Assembly: GCA_014084085.1 (NCBI GenBank)
Contig: NPFB01000034.1
Coordinates: forward strand, 4,682-68,681
Length of the DNA stretch: 64,000 nt
From: Hondaea fermentalgiana
Lineage: Eukaryota > Sar > Bigyra > Thraustochytrida > Thraustochytriidae
Direction of reading: 5' to 3'
The notes below the pieces were generated by a model that was not told where the DNA came from, did no database searches, and worked only from the letters and a program-made list of their open reading frames with translations. Positions 31,384 to 41,080 of the stretch are shown piece by piece. Position 1 is the first letter of the stretch. Every line of letters begins with the position of its first letter. The position numbers and the translations under genes are program-made.

Positions 31384-31536
31384 ACAGGCCTTTACTTATC
31401 CTTTATAAACTTCGATTATTTTCCCTTTCTTCTCCACTTGACTCTCCTTTTCTTTTCTGAGTGCGTATCTCTAGCTTTCGTGACGTGGTCGGCCTTTCTC
31501 TGAATTGATTGCCAGGCCAATCAAAAGTTATCGTTG

Positions 31537-31542
31537 TTTATT
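31537..31542 (-). terminator. Putative polyadenylation signal of SNRNP40
   Basis: TTTATT on the plus strand (AATAAA on the minus strand), 38 bases past the SNRNP40 stop codon. Confidence 0.4.
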
Positions 31543-31579
31543 CATACAGTCTAAAAGTACTCACCCACTCACCAAAGCT

Positions 31580-32722
31580 TCAAATGTCGCGTCGGTCAAG
31601 CTCCCCGAGGAAAATGCACTTGTCCACGGAGCAGGAGGCAACGATTGGCTGCGAAGGATGAAAACGCGAGTCCAAGATAGGTCCCCGGTGGCCCGGAAGC
31701 GCAAACTCAACCTCGCCAGAGTCAAGACTCCACACATGCACCACAGACCCGCTCGATCCAGCCGTTGCCCGGTCCTGCGAGCGCGAGACATCGCATCGCA
31801 AGAGGAGCATGCTCTTGTTTGGCAAGGGCGGCGTTCCTGTATGTGCTACCAACGATTGCTTTAGACGAGAAGCGCCCTCGGCACGATTGCCTGCAAAAGG
31901 CCGCGCATCCCACGTCCGAACGGCGCCACTCGAGTCGTTTGTAACCAAGACGTCATCGCCCTCGCTACACGAAACGCCCGTCACCACCCCAGCAGGAGCA
32001 TCCTCTGGCGCCTCCATCTGGAACAATACACTGCGCTTGCGCACGTCCCACGTACGCACGATGCCGTCCACCGAACCTGTATGCACCAGAGGAATGGCGG
32101 TCGCTGCGGAGGAGAAGGCGCAACTTGTCACTTCAAATGGGTGCTTGAGGCGCGCAAACGCACGAAGTCCCTCGCGCGGGTCCCAAAGACGAAGCATCGA
32201 GTCGTCGCCTCCGCTGGCCACCGTTCCGAGAGCCGAGACCGCGGCGCAATTCACAAAGGCGCGGTGATCTCGCCGCGCTGCCACTTCCTCGCCCAGACGG
32301 CAGTCCCAGACACGTACGGATTTGTCTGCAGAGCAAGTCACGATCCTCTCACCGTCTTCGGTCCATGCGCCCTCTTGCACCGCGTTGGTGTGGCCTTCCA
32401 GCACGCCGTAATTTGCACAGTCCTCGCCGAAGACGCGCCACAGCATGACGGTCTTGTCAGCCGACACGGACGCAAGGTTCTGGCCGTCCGGCGAGAAACG
32501 CACGCCATTGACCGCGCCCTTATGGCCCTCCAGCCGCACGATGGGCGCAAACAGATCAGAGGTGCGCGGGACCTCCACGAGCGCGCCGCCGCGGCCGGGC
32601 GCCGCGCGTTTGGCGCTGCGCTCGCCCGGCGTCGTCGTCAGCGCCGTGGACCGCGACATGTTCCCATCTCCGCCGGGGCCGCTCGACACCACCAGCTCTG
32701 TGTCGCGCGATCGCTTCGGCAT
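31580..32722 (-). CDS. SNRNP40: U5 snRNP 40 kDa WD40 protein
   Basis: 380 residues with seven WD40 repeats starting at about residue 60. It matches SNRNP40/Prp8BP, a component of the U5 snRNP that sits next to PRPF8 and the BRR2 helicase in the spliceosome. Supporting segments are the opening APIVRLEGHKGAVNGVRFSP, the DCANYGVLEGHTNAVQ stretch, VRTWDARPFAGNR, and the last repeat LPGHRGPILDSRFHP with a C-terminal VDKCIFLGEL, all in the order and spacing of the human protein (about 357 residues). The N-terminal 55 residues are basic and probably disordered. The ATG at 32722 gives a family-length product. The gene is divergent from the SBNO helicase. Confidence 0.9.
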   Translation of the reverse strand: MPKRSRDTELVVSSGPGGDGNMSRSTALTTTPGERSAKRAAPGRGGALVEVPRTSDLFAPIVRLEGHKGAVNGVRFSPDGQNLASVSADKTVMLWRVFGEDCANYGVLEGHTNAVQEGAWTEDGERIVTCSADKSVRVWDCRLGEEVAARRDHRAFVNCAAVSALGTVASGGDDSMLRLWDPREGLRAFARLKHPFEVTSCAFSSAATAIPLVHTGSVDGIVRTWDVRKRSVLFQMEAPEDAPAGVVTGVSCSEGDDVLVTNDSSGAVRTWDARPFAGNRAEGASRLKQSLVAHTGTPPLPNKSMLLLRCDVSRSQDRATAGSSGSVVHVWSLDSGEVEFALPGHRGPILDSRFHPSQPIVASCSVDKCIFLGELDRRDI

Positions 32723-33359
32723 CCCCGCTCCCTCCTCTGCGCCCTCCCGCTCCCGCCCCTGCTCTCGCGCGCGCGCTCCGCCTGCCCGGCCGAGCTAGCT
32801 GTTCTGCCTGCGCGAGAAAGCCTCGCTGCTCGCCTCGCTCGAGTCGCTTGCTGCCAACCGCAGCAGCGCCTAGGATCACTACGATGACCAGGCCTACTAG
32901 GACTTCATCGCGTTGGGCCTGCCAGATGTGCTCCCCGTCGACTCGGGAGCAGAGGCAGAGCATGGGGACGTGGTGAGTTGAAGGCGACCTCGGGCTTTCC
33001 GCAGCGCAAGGTCGCACGCGAATGACGACGCGCGGCCTTCACGAGTTCCTGGCTGGGATTTGCGTCGATTAATCTCGCGAGTGGGTTGCTCCCGAGGATC
33101 TTCAAGGCTTAGCGTAGCAGGATGCTCTGGGATGATGTGCGTGCCACGGCTGCCGATTCCACCGCGTTGTCGTTGGTGGAGGTGCCGTCTTGCTGCGCTC
33201 TCTCCGAGGACTTCCTGGCGTCAAAATTTACTAGAAGGCCTGCTTTGTGCGAGTTTGTACTACGACCATTTATGATGCGATGGTTAGACGAGCCTCATCC
33301 TCAGGCCACGGCAGACTCGGGTCGCGCAGCTGAGCGAGAGCGACGACCGTCGAGCAAGC
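32723..33359. promoter_or_regulatory. Divergent promoter region SNRNP40 / SBNO
   Basis: 637 bases with no supported gene; GC-rich near the SNRNP40 start. Confidence 0.4.
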
Positions 33360-36300
33360 ATGAGCACGGACCCCGAGGGAGAGCATGGCGCGGCGTGGGA
33401 CGCCTACGTGTGCCGCAGCGGCGTGCGCGCCGGGCGGCCGCACCCTGGACACATTGTGGAACCGGCGAGTTTGGCGGCGGTGACGCTGCCGCCGCTGACG
33501 TACCCGGTCCTTGACGCGCTCGGAGAGCAGGTGGAAAGAGGCGACCTGAGCCAGCTCCAGCTCGAAGGCGTTGCCTATGCCTGCCAGAAACACCAGCACA
33601 TTATGCCTGACAGAACGCGGTCGGGATTCTTCATCGGCGATGCCACGGGAACAGGCAAAGGGCGCCAGATCGCTGGCATCGTCGTGGACAACATGAGTCG
33701 CGGCAGACGGCGACACTTGTGGTGTTCCACGAGCGTAGACCTCATCAAAGACGCAATGCGCGATTTTCAGGACCTTCATGTCAATGTCACCGTGCACAAT
33801 GGCGTGCGCATGCTCGACAAGTCCAATAAGGGACTTGGCGCAAGCAAGGCCTCGCGCAAGGGGGTGCTCTTCACAACGTACGCCTCTCTAGTCTCCTCAA
33901 CTGCTACCCGCGATCGTTTTGATCAAATCGCTTCTTGGCTTGGCGACGATGAGGAATTTGAGGGCTGTCTCATCTTCGATGAGTGCCACAAGGCCAAGAA
34001 CTTTGCCGAAAAAGAGGGCAAGGGCTCACGAGTCGCAAAGGCCGTCGTGCGCCTCCAGCGCCGTTTTCCCCGCGCGCGCTGTGTCTATGTTTCGGCCACA
34101 GGAGTTTCTGATATCAGCAACATGGCGTACATGGACCGACTGGGACTCTGGGGCAAGGGTGCTGCTTTTGAAAGTTTCGACGACTTTCGCACGTCCATGG
34201 GCAGGCGCAACATGGGCGCCCTCGAGATGCTAGCGATTGAGCTCAAGTCCACGGGCTACCACGTCAGTCGCGGGCTGTCTTTTGCAGACACAACTTTCGA
34301 CCTGGTGCAGGCAACACTCACTGCAGAGCAGCTTCGCATCTACTTTGGCGCGACAGCACTCTGGAACGACCTCCAGATCGCGTTAGAGCAGGCGATTGAG
34401 CTCGCTGGGGCATCTGGCAAATTATGGTCGCCCTTTTGGTCAGCCCATCAGCGCTTCTTCAAACAGTTGTGCGTCGCATTTAAAGTTCCTGATGTTGTCC
34501 GGCTTGCTCGGGGCGCCCTTGCCGACGGACACTGTGTCGTCATTGGCCTTCAGTCCACGGGCGAGGCTGCGGTCGACTTTTGGTCCACGGGGTGCACGCC
34601 AGCGCAACGAGACAAACTATCTGCCTGCGCAGTGGGCAATCTTGCTATTCTGAACTTTTTGCAGTCGCACTTCCCGACAGTCCATGCAGATGTTGCTTCC
34701 ATGCAAGCTAGGACCCAGCAGGGCTCAAGCCAAGACGCGCTGACGAGCGCAAACACAGCACTTATGAATCTTCATGCCGAGACACACGCCAAGCTTGAGG
34801 CGATGAAGGCGAGTTTTATTGCGCGCGCCACCGCGCTTGAACTTCCAGCGTCCGCCATTGACGATTTGATTCACCAACTAGGAGGGCATCGCTCCGTTGC
34901 AGAAATGACAGGCCGTCGCAATTGCATCTTGGCTGACGAATCTGTATCATCTGAGGCGCCCCTGTCAGCGCATGCAACCAGATGCACCGTTGTCCAGCGA
35001 CAAGACATTGTCGCGCGCTCCAAGCTCGCCGGACCGTTAACAGACGCCACAGCCAAGGGGAAGTTGGCAACAACTGCTGCTGCCCCGCCATCAGCGGCAG
35101 GCAGTACCGCGTCCAGCAACGCAATAGAGATGGAATCGCTGAACATTGGCGAGAAGGAAGCCTTCATGGCAGGAAGCAAACTCCTCGCCATTATTAGCGA
35201 CGCGGCGAGCACAGGCATCTCCCTGCATGCAGATCAGCGCGTGGCCAATAAGCGTCGTCGAATACACATCACGTGCGAGCTTGCTTGGGCTGCCGACACG
35301 GCCGTGCAGCAATTAGGCCGCTCGCACAGGTCCTCGCAGGTATGCGCACCCATGTTCAAGCTTGTTACGAGCGGGATCGGCGGCGAAAACCGCTTCATTT
35401 CGGCTGTTGCCTCGCGCCTGCGTAGTCTTGGGGCGCTCACTCACGGAGATCGCCGGGCGTCCACCGCCGGTGTAGCTCTCGACGATTTCGATTTTGATTC
35501 GATCCATGGCAGGAAAGCTCTCCAAGAACTTTGCGTTCATACTTCGCGCAGTGCCGTTGTCCCCGGCGTTGCTTGGTCCCAGGTGCTGCAGCGTGTTCGT
35601 GATCTCTGGTCGAGAGCCGAAAACGCTGGAGCGACCTTCGGAACGACCGTGAACGCTGTAGATATAACGAAAGATGCCCAGGAAGAGGTCGCGGTTGTTG
35701 CTGGCCAGTCTCCCAAACACTGGCCAAAGAGTGAAGCGTCCTTTGTACTGTGCGCTGCAAAGTGTCTACGCCTCATCTTCACCAATGTGCGTGCCACCCA
35801 GGTATTTTCCTGCACAGCACTGAACCTAAACGTCAGCGAAGCGGATCGCAAGTCCGTGAAAAAATTCCTCAACAAGCTTCTCGGCCTGCCGATTCATCTG
35901 CAGGCTTTCCTCTTTGAGTACTTTACCGCTACGCTCGACAGCATTGTAGAGCAAGCCAAGCTCGACGGTACCTTTGACGAGGGCGTGAGCGATGTACACG
36001 CGAACTCTGTTTCCGCTGCGCAAGCTCCCGAGGTCGTATACACAGATCCAGCAACAGGAGGTGAGCTCAAGCTACACGTTCTTCGTCTTGACCGTGGTGT
36101 TTCTTTCGAATCAGCCATGGGTTGGCTGAAACGTGGTATAGAGATTGCTCGCGCCAAGGTGGAAGCACGAAAAGGTCGCGCGGCGCCTCAAGAGTTCGAA
36201 AAGTCGACCTTGTCCTCTGCATCCGAGGATTCGTCGTCCGCTAGTGCAAGAGAATCCGAGTCTGCAAGGCCAAAGGACAATACCTCATTTGTCGAAGAAG

Positions 36301-37331
36301 CCTCGGTCTTGGGCGCAGGTGGTTTTTATGTCTCGCGAAATCACTCTGTTGCAGGACAGGACTTTATGTATGCGCTCGCGGTTAAGCTTGACGCAAGATC
36401 AGAGAAATACTCAATTTTTCGTCCAAACACGGGCCGCGCTGCTTTGGAGAAAACGAAGCGCGAGCTGGACCGCACGTATAAACCAATTGGGCTCGAGCAA
36501 GCCAGGTCCATTTGGGAGAATGTCTTTGCCATGACCAAGGATGGCTGTATACATGGCCCAGGCTGCCCGGAAGGCCGAAAATGTTCTTTTGGCGTGCGCA
36601 TCCAGCACGTGGGGCTTCTCACTGGTGCCGTGGTTCCGCTATGGACCCAGCTTGCTGAAGTCCTCGCGGACCCCACGCTGGGCATTCCACGGTTTGATCA
36701 ACGCATGCGCGTGGTGCGTGCTCAACTCGACTCTGGCGAGCGCGCGATTGGCATCAAATGGCACATCAATGCGCTGTCGGCTCTTCGCCACAAGTTGGCC
36801 CAGCTCAACGCGAGATTGCATAGCGTTCGTCTCGTCATTCCGAACGGGGCGCGGCAATATGGCTTCGCCCTGTTTCCGGACTTGCGCATTAAAGTGCTGA
36901 GTGACGAGGCCAGAGTTGCAGGCTTGAGGCCTGATCAGATGTTGGTACAGGTGGGTGACGCTCGACTAGGGCCTGGCGCCACACGTGATCAAGCCATGGC
37001 GCTCATTCGGGAAAAATTCAATCGTGTTTCGCGCGTCCTCGATCTCGTAGTGCGTGACGTTGACTCGACACCCCTGGCAAACAAAGGCCAAACAGGAGGG
37101 GCGCCTGCAAGTGTGTTCGAGGAACCAACGCAAATTGTCCCAGCCAGCTGCAAAGCACTCGCACGTAAGCCAATGACTCTCTTGGGATTTTTTGCAAAGC
37201 AGAAGAAAAAGCGTAATGACGATGACGACTCCACATCTGCAAGCACTCAGGTAATCGACCTGCAACGAGCATCCAAACGTTCAAGGCCAAGCGTTGCGCC
37301 CTCGAGTCCCATTGTCATTGAGCTCGACTAG
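33360..37331 (+). CDS. SBNO: Strawberry-notch (SBNO) family helicase with PDZ-like and PIP/SIM-like tail
   Basis: 1323 residues from the ATG at 33360. SBNO proteins are SF2-type helicase-like nuclear regulators of transcription and chromatin. The first RecA-like half has Walker A in GDATGTGKGRQIAG (about 93-104), DECHKAKN as the DExH box (about 207-214) and a SATG motif III. The second half has the SBNO-specific GISLHADQ and VQQLGRSHRSSQ motifs (about 625-665). The C-terminal SBNO domain includes a Cys/His cluster (HGPGCPEGRKCSFG). Beyond the usual family end, residues about 1155-1236 look like a PDZ domain (YGFALFPDLRIKVLSDEA, GLRPDQMLVQVGD, ALIREKF). At about 1271-1279 MTLLGFFAK resembles a PCNA-binding PIP box without its Gln. 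The tail has two SUMO-interaction-like motifs (QVIDLQ and PIVIELD). These three tail assignments are my inference. Confidence 0.88.
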   Translation: MSTDPEGEHGAAWDAYVCRSGVRAGRPHPGHIVEPASLAAVTLPPLTYPVLDALGEQVERGDLSQLQLEGVAYACQKHQHIMPDRTRSGFFIGDATGTGKGRQIAGIVVDNMSRGRRRHLWCSTSVDLIKDAMRDFQDLHVNVTVHNGVRMLDKSNKGLGASKASRKGVLFTTYASLVSSTATRDRFDQIASWLGDDEEFEGCLIFDECHKAKNFAEKEGKGSRVAKAVVRLQRRFPRARCVYVSATGVSDISNMAYMDRLGLWGKGAAFESFDDFRTSMGRRNMGALEMLAIELKSTGYHVSRGLSFADTTFDLVQATLTAEQLRIYFGATALWNDLQIALEQAIELAGASGKLWSPFWSAHQRFFKQLCVAFKVPDVVRLARGALADGHCVVIGLQSTGEAAVDFWSTGCTPAQRDKLSACAVGNLAILNFLQSHFPTVHADVASMQARTQQGSSQDALTSANTALMNLHAETHAKLEAMKASFIARATALELPASAIDDLIHQLGGHRSVAEMTGRRNCILADESVSSEAPLSAHATRCTVVQRQDIVARSKLAGPLTDATAKGKLATTAAAPPSAAGSTASSNAIEMESLNIGEKEAFMAGSKLLAIISDAASTGISLHADQRVANKRRRIHITCELAWAADTAVQQLGRSHRSSQVCAPMFKLVTSGIGGENRFISAVASRLRSLGALTHGDRRASTAGVALDDFDFDSIHGRKALQELCVHTSRSAVVPGVAWSQVLQRVRDLWSRAENAGATFGTTVNAVDITKDAQEEVAVVAGQSPKHWPKSEASFVLCAAKCLRLIFTNVRATQVFSCTALNLNVSEADRKSVKKFLNKLLGLPIHLQAFLFEYFTATLDSIVEQAKLDGTFDEGVSDVHANSVSAAQAPEVVYTDPATGGELKLHVLRLDRGVSFESAMGWLKRGIEIARAKVEARKGRAAPQEFEKSTLSSASEDSSSASARESESARPKDNTSFVEEASVLGAGGFYVSRNHSVAGQDFMYALAVKLDARSEKYSIFRPNTGRAALEKTKRELDRTYKPIGLEQARSIWENVFAMTKDGCIHGPGCPEGRKCSFGVRIQHVGLLTGAVVPLWTQLAEVLADPTLGIPRFDQRMRVVRAQLDSGERAIGIKWHINALSALRHKLAQLNARLHSVRLVIPNGARQYGFALFPDLRIKVLSDEARVAGLRPDQMLVQVGDARLGPGATRDQAMALIREKFNRVSRVLDLVVRDVDSTPLANKGQTGGAPASVFEEPTQIVPASCKALARKPMTLLGFFAKQKKKRNDDDDSTSASTQVIDLQRASKRSRPSVAPSSPIVIELD

Positions 37332-37445
37332 ACTCTAGTCATTGCGTCGCGAACTGACCATGAGCGTGGGATCAAGGGAGCGAGGGAGCAAGGTTACTTC
37401 CTTTTTCCTTTTCATGACCTCCCAAGAAGAGATTTACATAGTTGT

Positions 37446-37474
37446 GAAGTGAAGTGAAGTGAAGTGAAGTGAAG
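37446..37474 (+). repeat. (GAAGT)n pentamer microsatellite
   Basis: Five full GAAGT copies plus a partial one, in the short convergent spacer between SBNO and the next gene. Confidence 0.9.
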
Positions 37475-37486
37475 CTAATTATATGT

Positions 37487-38842
37487 TCAGGTGTTCTGCG
37501 GCGCAACCTTGTTGCGACTTGGCTCAATGGAAGCTAATTCCTGAGCGCGTCGAGGCAGCGACGCGGTCCCAGGGTTTAACATTTGCGCAGGTTTCGATAC
37601 TGACTGCAGCTTAGCTTTGGCCACACAATCCTCCCAGGTTCCCCGGACAATATCATACTCACAGGCTCGTAAAAAGAGGACGTGGAGACCAAGCCAAATT
37701 GACTCCACAGCTGCAAACGACGACGTGTTGTGTTGGTGAGCACTCCGGCCTATACTTCTGCAAGAGTCGCCCGCGTGAGCGTTTTGCGATGCAACGATTG
37801 AAACGAAGGCTATCGCAAGTACTCCGAAGACAAAGAGCCCGTATGTCAAGATATAGCGTGACAAGAGGAGGTGTCTCTTGACCATGATATTGAGGGTAGT
37901 GAGTAGAAACGTCATCAGCGCACCGAGGAGAAGCGTTAGTCGCACTGCGAAGGTGCAGTAAAACGACCATGCTAAGAAAATTAAGGTTCCTGCGACACAT
38001 CCTGGCAACACGACCTGTACACGTACCAGCTGCGCGCGCATTTGAAACACAATGAGGACGAGCGCGTCGGTACTGAAGAGTCCCGAAAAGTCAACCCCTT
38101 GCACAGCTGTCGGCTTGGGTCCCATTTGCCAAGACCGGGCGAGCTCTGGGGTGAGTAAAAAAGATGGTGAAGATACAAGACTGGCGGCAACTCGAGGCAA
38201 AAGTGGCCTTAACTTGTTGCGAGTCACCACGGCAGCATTGGCGACGAATCGCATATGAGGGAACAACGGGTTGCGCACCAGTTCCAATCGTAGGCAGCGT
38301 CGGTTCAGAGGTGTTGCACCTGTCGCGAGGCCATCTTGTTCGAGGCAAAGTCCGTCAAAATATATTGTCAAGTGGATACATGCGAGTGATGGATAAAATG
38401 CTAATGACTTGATACCTGTCGTGCATTCATCTTTCGCGTTTCGAAAGACTTCATCACCGTCGCCGCATGGCCACTGTTCGCGCGATTCCGCTGACGTGTG
38501 AGGCACGTCAAATTCATAAGCATGTTCGCGTTTGAGCACGGTATCTGCACCAAAGCAACGCTGTATTCGCCCAACTTCATTTAGCTCCATGTCGTCCTTC
38601 TTCTCGAGCGCATGTATCTGCCAGAGTAACTCGACTTCGCCATCGAGGACGGCAAGCTTGCCTTGCAAACTTTTCACGATGCCCGATACGCGAACAAAGC
38701 ACTCGTGCTCTGGCAGGGCGGCGGCATCTTCGACCATCATGCGTACGGCAGCTGCCCTTTCTTTCCCGTTTGTCGTCCCAACTTGCATACATACATGCAT
38801 GCATGCATGCATGTGTGCGTGCGTCATCCCATCATCAATCAT
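37487..38842 (-). CDS. Hypothetical multi-pass membrane protein
   Basis: 451 residues from the ATG at 38842; family not recognised. Residues 1-265 form a soluble domain with no motif I can name. Three hydrophobic helices follow in the C-terminal half, each of membrane-spanning length (VVLPGCVAGTLIFLAWSFYC, then LTLLLGALMTFLLTTLNIMV, then ILTYGLFVFGVLAIAFVSIV). A large soluble domain followed by clustered C-terminal helices recalls TMEM43-type proteins, but similarity is too weak to claim. The start is uncertain: the first 22 codons run through an ATGC repeat encoding Met-His-Ala-Cys-type residues. In-frame ATGs at 38788 and 38737-38740 are alternatives and would remove the repeat from the protein. 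Confidence 0.6.
   Translation of the reverse strand: MIDDGMTHAHMHACMHVCMQVGTTNGKERAAAVRMMVEDAAALPEHECFVRVSGIVKSLQGKLAVLDGEVELLWQIHALEKKDDMELNEVGRIQRCFGADTVLKREHAYEFDVPHTSAESREQWPCGDGDEVFRNAKDECTTGIKSLAFYPSLACIHLTIYFDGLCLEQDGLATGATPLNRRCLRLELVRNPLFPHMRFVANAAVVTRNKLRPLLPRVAASLVSSPSFLLTPELARSWQMGPKPTAVQGVDFSGLFSTDALVLIVFQMRAQLVRVQVVLPGCVAGTLIFLAWSFYCTFAVRLTLLLGALMTFLLTTLNIMVKRHLLLSRYILTYGLFVFGVLAIAFVSIVASQNAHAGDSCRSIGRSAHQHNTSSFAAVESIWLGLHVLFLRACEYDIVRGTWEDCVAKAKLQSVSKPAQMLNPGTASLPRRAQELASIEPSRNKVAPQNT
38784..38822. repeat. ATGC tetramer repeat at gene start
   Basis: ATGCATGC-type repeat spans the proposed first codons of the minus-strand gene. In that frame it offers several alternative ATG codons. 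Confidence 0.8.
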
Positions 38843-39130
38843 CCCAGGAGAGCCGTTGGGGCTTGGATTGGGCCGGGTCCGCTCGGGGGGCCTGAATAGC
38901 AGTGACCTTGTGTTGGCCTGGGCTCTGTCGCGGACGAATAATTTGCCAGGTATTGCGACCCGGACATTGCGCTGCGTCTCTTCTCCAGTACCTCAGCATA
39001 GACACAGAGAACATGCAAGTCTTCGCTCACAACATGATTGTCTTTTTTCTCACATCGAGAAAATGAACGAAAGCCCGAATGGAGAACGAAAGTCTAAAAA
39101 AGATTGGCTTTCCATCCAAAGCAAGAAAAG

Positions 39131-39751
39131 ATGCTCGCGCGTAGCTCAAGAACGGGGTTTCGGCTCTGGGCGACGGCGCGCAAGCAAGATGCGCGTCGGG
39201 GCGCGCGCAGACTTTGGAGCGAGCCCCCGGCGGAAAACACGGGTTCGACAGCGCGAGATCACCTCGCGAACGAGCGGACCTTTCTCGCGTGGGCGCGAAC
39301 AGGCCTGGGGTTCGTGGGCTCTGGGCTCGCGTTCTTTTACGCGAGCACGGAAAACCCTCAACGCGTAAAGCAAATTCGCTCCAGTAACATTTTACCAGCG
39401 ACTGCGCTGCTCGTGGGAAATGGGCTGTTATTCTTGGCGTTTGCGACGGCGCGTTACTTTGCAGCTATGCGACACCTGCGCGACGGCAAATTCCCAATCA
39501 ACTCGCGAGGAGTATGGATGATGATATTGTCCACCGGCATTTCCTCGCTTGGTAGTCTCTATCTGATTGTGCACGATCGCCTCGAGCGCGGTGACGAAGC
39601 GATTATTCACGAGCTTGGACTCGATGCACCACAGCAGTTCGCCAAGCATTTAGCTGACCATTTGCACGGGCGTCGAGCTGCTCCGCAAGGACCCTCAGAC
39701 GTGGTCACGCCATCAAATTGTCGAGACGACCAAAATACACCATCAAAGTGA
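39131..39751 (+). CDS. DUF202 (YidH-type) small membrane protein, probably mitochondrial
   Basis: 206 residues from the ATG at 39131; the open frame upstream begins only at a TTG. The DUF202 signature lies at 41-60 (ARDHLANERTFLAWARTGLG), followed by three transmembrane helices at about 58-75, 88-106 and 126-146. DUF202 domains occur in bacterial YidH-like proteins and, as the VTC1-type module, in eukaryotic membrane proteins; the molecular function is unsettled. The first 38 residues are rich in Arg and Ala, lack acidic residues until Asp20 and can form an amphipathic helix, which fits a mitochondrial targeting peptide. The C-terminal 45 residues are hydrophilic. AATAAA at 39756-39761 lies just after the stop. 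Confidence 0.75.
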   Translation: MLARSSRTGFRLWATARKQDARRGARRLWSEPPAENTGSTARDHLANERTFLAWARTGLGFVGSGLAFFYASTENPQRVKQIRSSNILPATALLVGNGLLFLAFATARYFAAMRHLRDGKFPINSRGVWMMILSTGISSLGSLYLIVHDRLERGDEAIIHELGLDAPQQFAKHLADHLHGRRAAPQGPSDVVTPSNCRDDQNTPSK

Positions 39752-40120
39752 TCAAAATAAACTTCAAAGGAAAAGATCTGTCGTCGTCAAGGTCCCGGTT
39801 GGCCGCGGAAGGAGAAAAGAAGGATTAACAATGTAAGTAGTACTACGACAGAGACAGAAAGGAAGATGGGGGACACAGAGGCTTGCCATCAAGACTGGAT
39901 TTGCATTTGATCCTGATCTTCATTTCAAAAAAAGCAACTCCGCGTCGCGTTGCAAGCGCGATACTTCGATATTATAAAATGAACGATAACGATAAACAAA
40001 CAAAGGTTGACATTGTTGAAAGGAAAAAGAGATCATGGAAAAGGAGGAAGGACACAGAAGTACGAGCTAGAATGACGTCCAGAGCTCGTCAAAAACATAG
40101 GCAGGGAGGGCGCTTTCTAA
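39752..40120. other. Convergent 3' intergenic region
   Basis: AT-rich 369 bases between convergent genes. AATAAA at 39756-39761 probably serves the DUF202 gene. No gene was seen. Confidence 0.5.
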
Positions 40121-41080
40121 CTAAAGCTCGTCGAACTTCAAGTTGACTCGGGTGTTCCGGAGTGCCTTGCTGGAGTCGGAGGATCGAAAGCACGGGCAGC
40201 ACGAATAATTTCCCATTGACGGAAGGAGGCCATCGTCTTCGGGGTAAAGCGCCTCAGGCTTGAGTCCGCCGTGGACTTGTTTGATGGAGTAAAGAAGCAT
40301 CGCTGCGCATGCAAGAGCCCCTGTGCTCGAGAGAACACAAATGCCCACGCTAACTCCGCCCGCGAACGCGGGTCGTCTCACGGCAGTAACAGCGCGGTCG
40401 AAGCAGATGAAACGATCACGCTGGAATGGGAGCTCTGACTCTGCAGCCTCCTCGACCGTTGCGTTGAAAGTCGGCCACTCTGCCTTGAATGCGATGACCT
40501 GCTCGATGCCGGAGCCAACGCATGCGTCACCTGAAAAAATATCTTCAAGTTCGAAATCAGGCAGGCCTGCGTAGCCGCCCTCGTCAGAGTTGTACGCGGA
40601 TCGGACTTCGAGGCCACAGCAGGTGCTCCCGTCGATTTTCTCGTCCTGAAACTCGATCCAGGTCTCAGGATTTGTCAGCGCAAATAGAGTGATTCGACCT
40701 GCTTGGGCATCGGTCAGTTTGCGCGTCCCGCCACTCAAGGTTCCATTTCCCATGAGGAGGACAAAGATGAAGGCTGCCATCGTAAATACGAGCGTCGCAA
40801 TTTGCACGCCGAAGAAGGCGAGGATCCACTCGCGTTCCTTGCGCAGCGCGCTGAGGAACCCCAGAATGGATACGAGAATCTGCAGAATGACTGGCGCAAG
40901 CACGAGGTAGACCGCCCCTTCCGGCGCAGACTCACGCGAGAGCGAAAGTTGGGGGTCGGAGCTGGTCAAGAAAACGATGCTGTACGCGACGGCCCCGACG
41001 CACGTCAGACCGGACACGATCGTGCCCACCATCTGGTACACGCGCATCTTGTCGCCCTTGCTCATGTTGTCGAGCACCAT
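40121..41080 (-). CDS. Tetraspanin-like membrane protein
   Basis: 319 residues from the ATG at 41080; the frame extends upstream only from a non-ATG codon, and MSKGDK at 41065 is an alternative start. Topology is that of tetraspanins: transmembrane helices at about 14-38, 56-78, 84-110 and 228-256, a small loop between the first two, and a large extracellular loop at about 111-227. The loop carries the Cys-Cys-Gly motif (C144-C145-G146) plus further cysteines (C177, C216) able to form the usual disulphides, and a potential N-glycosylation site (NATV). The cytoplasmic tail has a CCPC cluster likely to be palmitoylated. Tetraspanins organise membrane microdomains with partner proteins at the plasma membrane or endosomes. 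The specific subfamily is not clear. Confidence 0.75.
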   Translation of the reverse strand: MVLDNMSKGDKMRVYQMVGTIVSGLTCVGAVAYSIVFLTSSDPQLSLSRESAPEGAVYLVLAPVILQILVSILGFLSALRKEREWILAFFGVQIATLVFTMAAFIFVLLMGNGTLSGGTRKLTDAQAGRITLFALTNPETWIEFQDEKIDGSTCCGLEVRSAYNSDEGGYAGLPDFELEDIFSGDACVGSGIEQVIAFKAEWPTFNATVEEAAESELPFQRDRFICFDRAVTAVRRPAFAGGVSVGICVLSSTGALACAAMLLYSIKQVHGGLKPEALYPEDDGLLPSMGNYSCCPCFRSSDSSKALRNTRVNLKFDEL

